From Zhengitettix transpicula (Eukaryota > Arthropoda > Insecta > Orthoptera > Tetrigidae), in contig CM073592.1 in the NCBI GenBank assembly GCA_037074705.1, positions 57,897,129-57,961,128 of the forward strand: a stretch of 64,000 bases of DNA, given 5' to 3'. Below the pieces are notes generated by a model, which made no database searches, had not been told where the DNA came from, and worked only from the letters and a program-made list of their open reading frames with translations. Shown one piece after another: positions 1 to 12,145 of the stretch. How positions within the stretch are numbered: position 1 is the first letter of the stretch; every line of letters begins with the position of its first letter. The position numbers and the translations under genes are program-made.

Positions 1-3000
1 ATATGTTCCCGACCAACTTAAGATAGTACCATAAAGTATGAGAAACATTGTAATTAACGACGTTATTACTCGTGGGAGCGTTTTACTTTTACACTTAAAC
101 CAAAATTCATTCCAGATGAAACCACTAACGATACAGATCAACATTAAACGTAGATTACTTCGATAAATTTAATTATAGATCCAAAATCTAATTCTAATTT
201 ATGAGTTTTTTCGATACCCAAATGCATAAAATATAATATATATGTAGTATACTATTTATTTGATTAATATTTCGGATTAATTAGCCATTATAAGGCAAAT
301 ACAATATACCAAACGTAATTCAAAAGCTTTCAAATAAATTTAACAGAAAAAACTTGCTACAGATGAAATTAGATAATTATGCCAAAAGTTGATAAAATAA
401 AAAATATATTTTGAGACTGTAAATGTCGTTTTCTGTATATATAATCATTTATAATAGTTTTGGCAAAATAATAAGAGGAATAAGAAATCATTATTTGCAT
501 ACAAACAAAATATAACCCGTTTCCAAAATTGGCTTTCCCTTCGATATTCAGTTGATTTGGAGCAATTTGGCTTTATTTCTCTCATTTAATAAACCCATAG
601 CTACTTACCTCTACTCAATTTCAGAAACAATTAACCACTCTGCAACTAATTATTTTATTTCCTGCAATAGTTCAGAATCAAGTTTTGAATAACTTAATTC
701 TCAAGATACACTCATGACATATAAATGGTTGTAATAAAATAATATTTAATAAATAACTCAACTTTATAATATTTATTTACCATTAGATAGTATTAAAGTT
801 GAACATTCAAATTAATATTGCATTCCAAACAAAATTACAAAAAATTCGTAAATTACAATACACAAAATTATGAAATTTAAAATTAATGCCTTGGGTACGA
901 AAGTTAGGTACGTTTAATAAAATAATTGAACTTAATATTGCTTGAAAATTTAATTTAATTTATAAATATGAATTTATAATTCGTATAAAATTTTAATTAA
1001 TACAAAAGCTAGTATCGAAAGTTAGAAAATAATTAAATTTAATGAAATTGAAGTTATTAATAAAAAAACAAGTTAATCAAAATCAGTTGTTTCATTTAAG
1101 TCCAAAGGCAATCAAACACTTAATCTAATCTTAAAATTAATCTAAATCAATTAAATTGTTCAATTGAATTAGTTTTTGATCATTCAAAGTTTCTGTAAAC
1201 AAATTCTTAAAGTCAAGTTAATCAGATGAAAAATTAATTAAAAAAATTTTTTACCTTCAAATTAATCAAAATAATTATTAATTCCCAAAATGAATCAGCA
1301 AAGTTATTAATTCTTTAAATTATTTAACACTGTTAACTAGAAAAATCATTAATTATCAAATTAACTAAATTGGGAAATTTAATCAAAGTCCAAAAATTAT
1401 TGAAATTCAAAATCTTAATAAAGTCCAAATAATAATGTTTAAATATCAATATATTAAAAATTCTGAAATATCTTTCCGTTAAAAAAATATTGAATCACTT
1501 TCAGATGTCTTTATTTATACACTTAGAAAATTTATCTTTAGGAAATTATTGCTGTTTACAATACAGTGTTGCGTTTTGTTCTACAAAATACTCGTATTCT
1601 TTTACTCTTGTAATTACAACATACACGTTCATTTGTAAACAAATTTCATGTACTTTAATTGCTTTTTTCATCTTTGTATTACACTACCACAGCTTTTCAT
1701 GAAAGTTTTATTCAGATATATTTTACTATTTCTGTATTTTATTTCCTCGTATATAATTTTGTTTATAAATTAAGGTATTCCATTTTCTCAATTTCTATAC
1801 ATACACATATGTATGTATTATATTTAATCTGTAATTAAAAAATCGTATTTGTTATTTTCCTAATCATTATTGTATTTTTTATCTTTTAAATATTATTTCT
1901 TTCTATATTTAACCGATAAATATTATGTATCAGATAAAACGCTAAATATGCAATAGTTTATATTTATTAAGTTCTTATCATGAATGTGCAAAGGTTATTT
2001 GCTCTTAGGCACAGATAATACAGATGGAGCTACGTATTTATGTTTGTTTTCATCGGAAGTAGATTTTTATATTTGGCTGTGGGAATCGTAGACTTCCATG
2101 TTCTGGGGAGAGGGCGCTAAAGACATTTTATTTATAAACTGAAGGAAACCGCTGTTTGGAATCAAGAGAGATGATTTTGCTATTTTCACTGACGGTGTCG
2201 TCTGATATTTAGTGCAGTCTTAAGTCTGGAATTTGTTACGTAGATATGATTGGAATAATAAAAAAGATAAATATAAGGCATTTTCTTAAGTTCCTTAGCA
2301 AAATATTTCTGGACTATGGAATGTGGTTAACTGATACAGTCGTTGACAATATATTATGAGGAAAGAAAGAGGAAATTCTTGGAAGTCAACTAAAACTTCT
2401 CACCAATATGACACGTTTTCATAGTGTTTCTGAGATTATTTACAGCAGCGAAAAGTAATGTGTTGCAGTATATAAATCTAATAAGTGCTTTTACTTAATT
2501 GACGACTTATGACTAAGTCAAATTAGATATTCCCCCATGCTGAATTTTCTACTTTTCTAAAGATGGACAAATCAACTTACCTCCGTGAGGAAGATGCGTA
2601 TTTCTGTATGGTTCCATTGATGATGCATTGTGGAGACGCTCTCGACGAAATTTCATTTTACAGAGTACCGTAACCCGGTAGAAAGTTTCTGAAGACAGGA
2701 ACTATATCCAGCGAGAGATGGATTTCATCTAGAAGAAAGCTAAAAGTGATAAGCTGATATTGCGAATGTCAGAATCTGCTATCTGTAGCTCAATGAAGTT
2801 CCACTTGGCTATCCTCCAGAGAGACCATTAATAATGTCACTAGCACACATTGACACCGGAAACCCTCGAGAATTAACTGCCTCCCGCCTTTCCGCGGCCA
2901 AGTGTTGCCTTAGCTCTTAAGTGAGCGGATCCCGAAAAGCAAAATTGTGGTTCAGTGAGCACATTGTTACTGTAAATGAAAACAAAAATAATAGCAGTCT

Positions 3001-3461
3001 GAATTGGGTATTCAAAACTTCTACAGCAAATGGTACGAATTTCAAGTAAGGAATGGTGTCTGCATTTTTACCGAAATTACAAAAAATATGTAACTTCATT
3101 TTTAACTTTAAATCATGATTCTGAATATATTTTTGTAATATTCCCGCCTTGTTCTGATTGCTAAATATTAATTCTGATAGATATGAACTTGACGTTAAAT
3201 TGAAATTGCTGTATTGATATTATATAAATAACTTTTTTTGTTTCTTTTCGTAATGAAATATCCTTTAGACTTTACGTAAATATAGTATAACTTAAAAATA
3301 TACTAGCATCAATCAATAAAAACAGTATAACAAATATTCGTATGTACAGTTATTTAATTTTCTCTTTTTTAGGAATCACATATTCATTTTAATAAATAAG
3401 TTACAAGTGTTATGAGAAATCGTTAACCTGTCAAAAATAAATAAATAAATGGAAAATGAGT
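1..3461. other. A+T-rich non-coding stretch, no gene recognised
   Basis: No supported gene, RNA or mobile element is seen. Open frames here (60-70 codons) have no recognisable domain. Between about 880 and 1440 the sequence is extremely A+T-rich and is packed with TTAAT/ATTAA words and several copies of AAGTCCAAA, which suggests a degenerate low-complexity or satellite-like tract. From about 2000 to 2900 the base composition is more balanced, but no exon structure is evident. Confidence 0.6.
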
Positions 3462-4037
3462 CATTACTAAAACTATTTTTTTTATGGCAACAGGCTGTAA
3501 TCCACGTTGGGCAAATCCCCTTTAATAGCATAGGAAGGGATTTGAAAGGAGGGATGCGAAAGGGTAGAAGGTAGCCAAGGGTTACTAGGGCCCCTGGGCT
3601 ATGGTTTAAGGATCCTATCCGGCATTCGCCTAAAGAATGCAGGGAAAACCCTAGAAAAACCTGCATCAGGTAGGTCGGGCATTAGGTACTTGTCCCACGC
3701 CCTTCCGATAGCGGGAGAGGAGTTTGTTGTGGGGAAGCAGCATTCCCTTCTCCGTGCCTCGACCAGTTTAGGAGGCAGCTGGCCGACTATTTCAATGGGA
3801 ATAGAGAACAACTCTTACCGTATGCCCAAGGTCTGTGACCCCGGAACATACACCTCTCAGAACAGGCCGAGGTGCCTCGGCTCGTCGGAACCTTAGTTCA
3901 AAAACGGAAAGGAAAAGGCATCCGCAAAGGTAGCCCCTTCGTATCTCTCCTACAAGTTTCTGCCTGCGAGAGAACATCCCTCGTAGGTTACCTGTGAGAG
4001 AATCCTTTCGCAGGCTTACTCGACATTACTAATACTA
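3462..4037 (-). mobile_element. REP-A copy 1, complete retroposon with target-site duplication
   Basis: This is a complete copy of the REP-A family, about 548 bp (3476-4023). It is read on the minus strand because the T-run at 3476-3483 is the complement of its A-tail. It is flanked by 14-bp repeats differing at one base: CATTACTAAAACTA at 3462-3475 and CATTACTAATACTA at 4024-4037. A tail plus a TSD of this length is what target-primed reverse transcription leaves. The minus-strand 5' end (about 3961-4017) carries the family's hairpin head (CTGCGAGAG-type arms), here degenerate. An open frame of 68 codons on the plus strand (3690-3896) recurs at the same place in copies 6 and 11. I see no clear Pol III A and B boxes, so calling it a SINE would be inference. 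The propagating partner LINE is unknown. Confidence 0.85.
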
Positions 4038-4053
4038 CGTCGTGTAGTGTGTG

Positions 4054-4056
<3 letters not shown>

Positions 4057-4088
<32 letters not shown>
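4057..4088. repeat. (AT)n microsatellite
   Basis: A run of about 16 AT dinucleotides lies just beyond the right-hand target-site duplication of REP-A copy 1. Confidence 0.95.
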
Positions 4089-4090
<2 letters not shown>

Positions 4091-4420
4091 GTGATAGTGT
4101 GCATATATTGATTTTTAATAATTTTACCGAAAGAAATATATTCAATAATAACATTCTTTAATTAACGGTACTCAACAACATCAATATGATAGAAAGAAAT
4201 ATTGATATACTATGCACTTTTAATGATTTTATAAAAGTATAGTAACATTTAAACAATTTAATATATGTAATCATTCAATTAACCCATGCTACAAGCTTGC
4301 TCCGAGAATGAAAAATGTCCTAACTAACGATTGGTGTAAGTGGATAATTTAAAACCTTAATTGCTACTACGTATTTTATAGTCAACGTAAGGAGTTGATC
4401 GGGGATTGAATCAGGCTTTG

Positions 4421-4529
4421 CGTATCGCCCCCATTTCAAATCCCTTCCTATGCTATTAATGGGGAGTTGCCACCATGTGAATTACCCTCATGTAGCCTGT
4501 TCCCCCCCCCCCTAAAAAAATTAAAATAA
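4421..4529 (+). mobile_element. REP-A copy 2, 3'-terminal fragment
   Basis: About 105 bp matching the 3' end of REP-A in sense orientation, including the family words TCAAATCCCTTCCTATGC and CATGTAGCCTGTT. It is followed by a C-run and an A-rich tail. The copy is heavily 5'-truncated, as is common for reverse-transcribed elements. It lies about 400 bp from copy 1 in the opposite orientation. Confidence 0.85.
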
Positions 4530-7500
4530 CTAAGGGTTCATTACTTCGTTATATATATTCAGCGTTAAACATATATTTATATTATATAAATAATATAATT
4601 ATATAACCTCGTGAAGAGTCAAAAAATTACACACCAAATTATGAGAACATAAATTTTATATATAAAAAAAAGCCGCTGAATTGAACTTATATACAGTTGT
4701 TTTTTGAAAAAATAATATATTTCAGTTTCCTTTCCATCTTAAATACCTGTAGTTCCATCAACATAAAAGTTCTTTTTAATATAATTTTTTTTATATTTTA
4801 ACATTTTCTTATAACTAGCACCCAACAACTTCAATGTTTATTTATTAATTTATTCCTACCATATTTAACATAAATGTTTGTTACGCACTTCAGGAAACGA
4901 TGAAAAAATATCCGTCAATAAATTACTATTAAATAAATAGTCTGTCACACGAAATATTGAAGATTGCGAGATTTTAATAATACTTGAAACATAATGCTTT
5001 TACACTCTACTCATACAACACCATTTTGCGACAATTTATTGAAAAGACACTTTAACTACTAAATATTCCACAGACCTCAAATCAACCCAACCGCGTTAAT
5101 TGTTCGCAATCACCGTCGAAATATTTCCATCTGCTTCACTCTTCGCCCGTGTGTAGCACACTTCATGTTACCTTCCAAATGCACTTATTAAATTTAGTTT
5201 GTCTCACGGAATGAATCACAGTGATTGAAAGAGGAAAAGTCTAAACAATATGTGTACATGGTATCGTTCTCTCGTGTGAAAGAAACAGCTACTGCAGTAA
5301 ATATTGTATGACTAGATAAATATGTTCGAAAATGTTTACTGTCTATAATTTCTGTTTCAAAAAAACTCTATGAACCTGAGTGTAAATAATTTAAGAGGAC
5401 GTTTTGCCATTAATAGAACAACAAATTTTTGTTCTTTCTCAAATTCATTTTGTATAATCTTCAAACTGAAACATTAACTTTTTGTGGAGGTGAAAAGTCG
5501 TAATAAACTATTTAATTCAGATTAACAATTTGTCACTTAGCTCTGGATAAAAATATTTATTGAGTTCACTGTGAATCAACTTGAGTAACAGAGTGCGCAT
5601 ATTTTTTAATGGCGCTTAGTCAAAAGTATAATTTTTCATCATCCAGTTATATACATGTTAAATAGAAATTGTCATTGTCAACACCCAAAACCTTCGTATT
5701 TACCCAGATTGAGTAATAAAAATACACGATTAATATTAACCCATAAACGTATGCCAAAATTATTTGCATTATGTATATACACACGTGTGTGGATATTACT
5801 CTTTTCGTATTGGCGTTCCTGCAGACGTAGATATTTTAAAAGTCAAGACATCCCCATAGACGAGTAATTTGAATCTTCTTTTGGTGTTTAATGACGCGTG
5901 TCATTAGACAGACTTCTCATTTTTCGCCCTGTCGACTTTGAGGTTAATTAAGGCTCTTGTGTAATTATTGGATGCGATAATCACAAAATTATTCTTAGAC
6001 AAAGACACCTTACTACAAAGCCCGACGAGACCCCGGGCAATAAATCCGATCGTAAAGTATCGTCGCCTTATACTCAATTATCATCGTAGGAAAAAATTAA
6101 AAATTATTGGAACTTAAATCAACAAAAACTATAATTGTGTTTAAAGTATTTCAGAGCCGATAAAACACAGAATAATTGCCTGTTTCCGACAGAATAGGAG
6201 TCTTTAATTTTCTGGTACAATATACAACTTTGAAAATAGGTACATCATGCAATATTATATTTTTTTATTTCATATTACCAGTTTCAGATGACATTGTTAA
6301 AATTTCCTTTTCACCTACATATAACACGTTATTTCGAATAATTGAAAGAGAAAATTTCACGAGGCTCTTACAGCATGATGCAATGTAATGAAACCAATAA
6401 TAGGCCTTCGTGTGACTGAGACGATGCCAATGTCTCAACGTGGTTTCAGTACCACAAGACGGCTGCTACAAATGTTACGGAACGTACATTAGCCGGAGTA
6501 TGTGGTGGGAAACTCATTGCAACTATGCGACTACAAGAGCGAGGAATTCATTACGTCGTGTCAAGAGGATATTCAAAAACAGGAGAGCTAGAACTGGTGA
6601 ACTTGCTCACAAGAATGCGTCCAATATTAGAAAATTAAAGGCCGCTCCAGTGACAAATAAAATACCAATCAAATGCTGTTGACGAGGTTTAGGATGCTAT
6701 TGCTTTTAAAGAAGCACGTAAAATATTACTCTAAAAAATTAAAACAATTTATTTTTCTTGCATCAAATATAACATATCATAATATTACGTTATTTGTTCT
6801 CTTGTAATTACATACAGTAATACCCATATATTTTCAAGAATAGTTGTTTACCAACAGGTTTTATAACATGAATTTGTGTTTATCGGATACGATAAATATT
6901 ACAATAATCAAATAAATTTATTATTCATCACTATATAAATAAATGTTTATTAAAATTTATAATAAGACAGACTCATTGGGCTCACAGACTCCGGTTTCTT
7001 CTCCCTCGGAAAAAAAATACATTAAGAAATGTACATAATTTGTCTCACTTTCGACATAAGTACGATATCAGTAAGAAATATATCTATTTTCTTACAGAGT
7101 AACACTGCAGGATGACAATAATAAAATGGAAACTCAATAAAATGGAAACTGATAAAAATTATTTATTAATAATTTACAAAGATACTAGTTTACTAAATTT
7201 CTGTAACAGTTACACTAAGCTTAAATGTAGGATTTAAAAGCATCCCTATTAAAGTGTAACAGGAAAAGATGACAATTAAACGTGAAAACTTTATATATAT
7301 ATGCATAGATAGGGGGTTATGGAAGAAGATTTCCGGAAGTTTGTTACTTGAATATAAAATTATCTGGATAAAGACATTCTTATTTGGGTTATAATTATTT
7401 TTTATTTCACTATCAATATGTAAGGTAAATTTATAAACAATTCCTTCGGCATAAACATAGAGTGAATGCTATTGATCAGACCTTATAACAGAAATTCATA

Positions 7501-10500
7501 AATTTTGTATATCAATTATATTTACGTAAATAAGAAATGGACGAAATAAAAATTTCATTCTCACACATGTATCCTTATTCAACAACTGTCGTTCTTAATT
7601 TATTTTATAATTTAATTCTTTACAAATAAATATTGACCTGAATGGATTAGGAATAAATAATCGAGAAAGTTCGAAGCATTTCACAAAATACAAGTAATTT
7701 TTTTATGGATGGTTTAAAGTCGCGTAGACCTACAATATTGTAAAGATCAAAACATAATATAATAATGCAACTTAAATAATTTTATACTGAACAGTTCTCA
7801 TTGTTGTAATTCCGCATATTTATGTATATTATAGCCGTCCAATTTCCGTTAAGCCTTGCCTATCTATATTGTTGACAGCCGTTTCACGCTGCTATTTCTA
7901 TTATTATTTACAGTGTGCACATTTAGTGAGGTTAGTAATTACACAAAAACGAGAATATACTAACGCAAATCAAGTAGCCCTTTATGAAATAGCGATTGAG
8001 AAACGAAGGAGTATAGCACATCATATTCCGTTAATCGCTGCTTTATTAGGAGGTCCAAAAGGAATTTCGATTTATTTAAAAATTCAATTTGGTTTTCAAA
8101 TAAAGAAGATCTTGGTACCATGCCAGAGCTTTGCATAACAAATTCTAATTCTTAGGTAGTAACGAATACTGCGCGAATGCCACTAATACAGACAGGGTTT
8201 TATTGTTTTACATCCCTCCATTATGCTGTCGTTTTCTCATTGGGCATCGGTATTAAGCCAAAATTAGAGCGACGGACCGTCGAACAATTCTATCAGACTG
8301 TCGTACTGATGAGCAGAACACGAGAAGATCAGCTCCGAAAAGGATCTCGGAATAGCCAACCAAAATTTGGTGAGTCGTAAACCTCAGAGTACTGTAGATT
8401 ATAATTCCAAACTCGATTGCTACTAAGAGCAGGATTAAGCTATTCTACAAGTTAAGCCCTTTCGAGTTTCCCTTTCAACGTCGCGTTTCCCGGAAAAGTT
8501 AATTGTTAAGTGGAGGCTTATGGAGACTGGTACGTTAAATACCACGGCACTGTATTATGTTTCATTGCAAGGACTATGGAGATATAAATGATCCCACATA
8601 CGGTTAATAACGACTAATGCAAAACCACGGTACCAATTAAACTTGAATTTAAATTTTGTTAAATATTGTTACATCGGCATATATTTGGTCACCTGAATAT
8701 TGAAATTAAACAGTGCGTTTCGAACTTCCGATCACCGTCTCATATTTTAGCAATTATCGCTATTGCATTCTGAAACGAATTATTTTGTTTCGTTTGTATA
8801 CTGAACTGATTTAATAAAAAGTTAATTATATGTTCCTCCTTTTACGGAACATTTCCTTTGATAAATTTAAAACTTACAAATTAAAAAAGTCTTCCATTAC
8901 AGACAGGAATCTCTGTATCTCATCATGGAAATACTGAATTTCCCAAACGCAGAATGGTCGTAAAATAAACTACGTCAATATGTACCTCATTTCTGTTACG
9001 ACGGTACTGTGTTATTAGGTATGAATATTATCGTTAAATATGTAAAATAAAGTTTCCTTCAAGAGTAGAAAAGTTGATCTCAGAGCTTTTGAAATAACTT
9101 GCTTTATATAATAAGTTTGACATTTGTCAAAGTAAAATAATGTCACTTGAGGATAGACTTCAGGATAAAACTTTGCAACATGAGGTTTTGGAGCCACGTG
9201 TATTTAATATAAAAATTTTTGCCAATAAATTTTGTAATATTTTATACTAAAGGTTATTTATTTATTTATTGTAATATTGTAATATTTTAATAGTCAGATG
9301 TTTTTTCATCATTATTATCCTATAGATGATTTTCAAAGCCCCTGAAAAGTACTACTTTTAATATTTATAGATGAATTATCTTTATACGTGCCTGAGAATT
9401 AATAATAGCACAATTTGGATATCGAATAGCTCTGGTTATTTCAAGCTTTCTCTCTTGTACTATTTCCGTTATTATTGATATTACGACATTCTATGGTGGA
9501 TACTTCTGACGTATGAGAATACTTTAATGTTTGTTGCATAATGAGCTACAAGAAACATAATATTTTTTATTTGATTTATTTTTCATAATCAAACTCTAAA
9601 ATTAATCTCTTTATTCTTGAATCGACATTCTCATAAGTGTAACGAGGCACTTTATATATATTAATTAATATTAAAGTCATCATATATAGTCTTAAACAAG
9701 TGGTCGACAGCAGCATAACAGTAATAGCACTTTTGGTTCAGAAACACAGTAAAACAATCGACAACGCTTTATCACAAAAATTCGAACCCTCGCGTTTTAA
9801 ACATTACAAGATGTACAGTAATTTGTACGAAATTTTAACATGTTGCGCATATTATTCCCATGATACCCTGAAATAAATATTTCGACTCAAAAATAGAAAT
9901 TAAATGGCATAATGTGACAATATATTTTTAAAAATCATTTAAATTTTAAATAAAATCAATAATATTTTATAAGATAATATTTAACGCATTCTCACATAAC
10001 CACCCATCATAAGTATTGCATTTTTTAACTTCAACAGACTCTAGTTAAAAATTTATTGTCATTCTTTTTCAGCAACTTCATCGACTGTTAAATAATTGCT
10101 TTCCAAAAATGAATGACGGCTGCGACAGAGATAACAGTAACTGGTAATTTTCAGGTCTCGCTTCTGCTTTTGGACCGGCTGAAAGTAAGCTTTATCGCCA
10201 TGCACTAAATCGTCTTTGATTAACTGTTTACCTCGTGTAAGTTTTACGAAGGCAATACCGGCAAGCGTCGATGCAGGAGACCGGCCCTAATGTTGTTACT
10301 CTGGTTGGCCGATCAACGTGGTGTGCAATTGATAACGTCTGCGGTAGACGCGAACACAGCTCATACGTCACTTCAAAGTGCCTCTGTAGCGCTGTAAAGG
10401 TAATTAATACGAACGTCCATCTGACCGAAATATCACCGGCCTGTGCTCGCCACGTAAGCCTTCAGGTGACGACATACCACCTGTGCTCACATATCAAACA

Positions 10501-11560
10501 TTAACAAAAAGTTCGCCCAAGGGAACATTAAAATTATTACACGCTTGACATCGATACCTTCCTCGATCTATGATCAAATTTTCTAGGTAATCTGAAGCTT
10601 ATAATTCTAACCAAAATTTTCTTACATGGCTAAATAAAACAATAATTATACATAAATGTTCGTTATAAACGCACGCTAGCATAAGGAAAAGGAACTACAA
10701 AGATTTTTTAAAAAGCGACTTATAAAATTAATCTTTAATTTCGAAAATAATTTTGCAAGTTATTTGTCTGTATATATTGTATATAGATAAGAATATATCC
10801 ACTTTCTTTTCCACGATCTGAAGCAATATCTTTCATATTTTGCACAAATAATGTGATCATCCTAGGAAAAACATTGAGGGTTTCAATTAAGTGCATGACG
10901 AGTATAGTGAGAAGTATTAATAATAAAACATCCAGAGTGACCCCGATTCATGTCGAATGTATAGATTTTAAGATCTCTTAGTTCAAGGGTGACAGTTCCG
11001 ATGCAGTTTGTCAGTTTCAGCCTCTATTGGCATGGCATCGGGGAGGTAGTTGAGTAGGATTTAATAATAAAATGTCCACAATGACAAACATAAGCGTCGA
11101 AGGGATTCAATTCATTCCGACGGATGTCCCTTTTAACTTTACCAGACTGTAATTTCCAATAAAACCTGCGTCATTTATCCCATGGGAAACTTTAGTGTGT
11201 CTCAAAGGAAGGCACACCAATTTATTTATATATGAAAGTAGAAATATTTTCCATTATCAATTTTGAATGTTTATTAGCCTTTTTTAGTAAAGTTTGTAAA
11301 AGATTCAGATTTACGATTTAAATGACTTCGGTTTAATACTATATTTCCACTATATTGGTACAAAATAATACCCGGGTAATCATCAAATAGACTTAAATAA
11401 GTAAGTCTATGTATAAATTAAAAATTATTTATTTATTATAATTGATTAACACTTGACCACGAAGACAAAAATTATTTCAATTAATCATTATATATCTCTG
11501 TTCATAAACGAACTTCGTTTAACACATAATCAATTATACACATTATGGTAAAAAGGACTG
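4530..11560. other. Non-coding stretch, no gene recognised
   Basis: About 7 kb of mostly A+T-rich sequence with no recognised gene, RNA or transposon. Open frames of 60-89 codons (for example 7869-8138 and 6440-6682) show no known domain. A small direct repeat of the phrase AATAAAATGGAAACT occurs near 7129-7150. The segment about 10130-10480 is richer in G+C and CpG than its surroundings and is noted separately. Confidence 0.55.
10130..10504. other. CpG-richer patch, function unknown
   Basis: A short segment whose CpG density is visibly higher than the surrounding A+T-rich DNA, with many CG dinucleotides between 10250 and 10460. It contains a 77-codon open frame on the plus strand (10271-10504) with no recognised motif. 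It could be a regulatory element, an unrecognised exon or a young inserted repeat. The sequence alone does not decide. Confidence 0.35.
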
Positions 11561-11892
11561 TTGACGTTGATAAGCAGAAAAAAACCGAAAACAGTCTCCA
11601 AGTTTTTAATTTTATTAAATAATTAGTTGGAAGCTTTTAACTTTATTGTTATAATCATCCTGAATGAACATTAAACGATACTACTTATATAAAAAAAACA
11701 TCAATTTACGAATACATTTCAAAACCTTCAGCATGACATACCTTCCTGTCCTATAATTAAAATCACAATAACTTTAAAAAATATTAGTACCCATAGGTAC
11801 TTAGTCACTAATATAAAATTATGCAGTTTATTCAACAAGGTCAGTTCTTAAACTGCTCCATTAGGTGGTTCAGTGTGTACAATTACAATCGA

Positions 11893-11930
11893 AAATCGAT
11901 ACTATAGTAACGATACTATAGTATCGATTT
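11893..11930. repeat. Perfect 16-bp hairpin with 6-nt loop
   Basis: AAATCGATACTATAGT at 11893-11908 is the exact reverse complement of ACTATAGTATCGATTT at 11915-11930, with loop AACGAT. It is not followed by a T-run and is not next to a gene, so it is not called a terminator. It sits inside the larger inverted repeat 11561-12145. Confidence 0.9.
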
Positions 11931-11968
11931 ATCATATTGTTAGTTATTATTTAATTATATATACATAC

Positions 11969-11988
11969 ATATATATATATATATATAT
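11969..11988. repeat. (AT)n microsatellite
   Basis: A short AT dinucleotide run inside the spacer of the inverted-repeat structure. Confidence 0.9.
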
Positions 11989-12145
11989 GATTATACATGC
12001 ATGTAAATATATACACCTCAACATAGATAGCTAAAAATCAACTTGAATTGGTTACAATTCTTATTATATATACTATAATCAATTATTTAATAAAATTAAA
12101 AACTCTGAGACAGTTTTTTGTTTTTTCTGCTCAACATAATCAATT

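Larger units (their letters stand above)
11561..12145. repeat. Inverted-repeat structure with about 65-bp arms
   Basis: Left arm about 11561-11632 and right arm about 12078-12145 are inverted copies sharing GCAGAAAAAA and, exactly, the 20-base run from GTTTTTAATTTTATTAAATA. The arms are separated by about 445 bp. Weaker similarity may extend outward on both sides (about 11430 and 12245). The spacer holds a strong small hairpin (11893-11930) and an (AT)n run. This is consistent with an old DNA transposon or foldback element. No transposase or TSD was found. Confidence 0.5.

Noticed and set aside
11893..11930. Hairpin considered as a transcription terminator
   Set aside because: This is eukaryotic DNA with no adjacent gene and no T-run after the stem.
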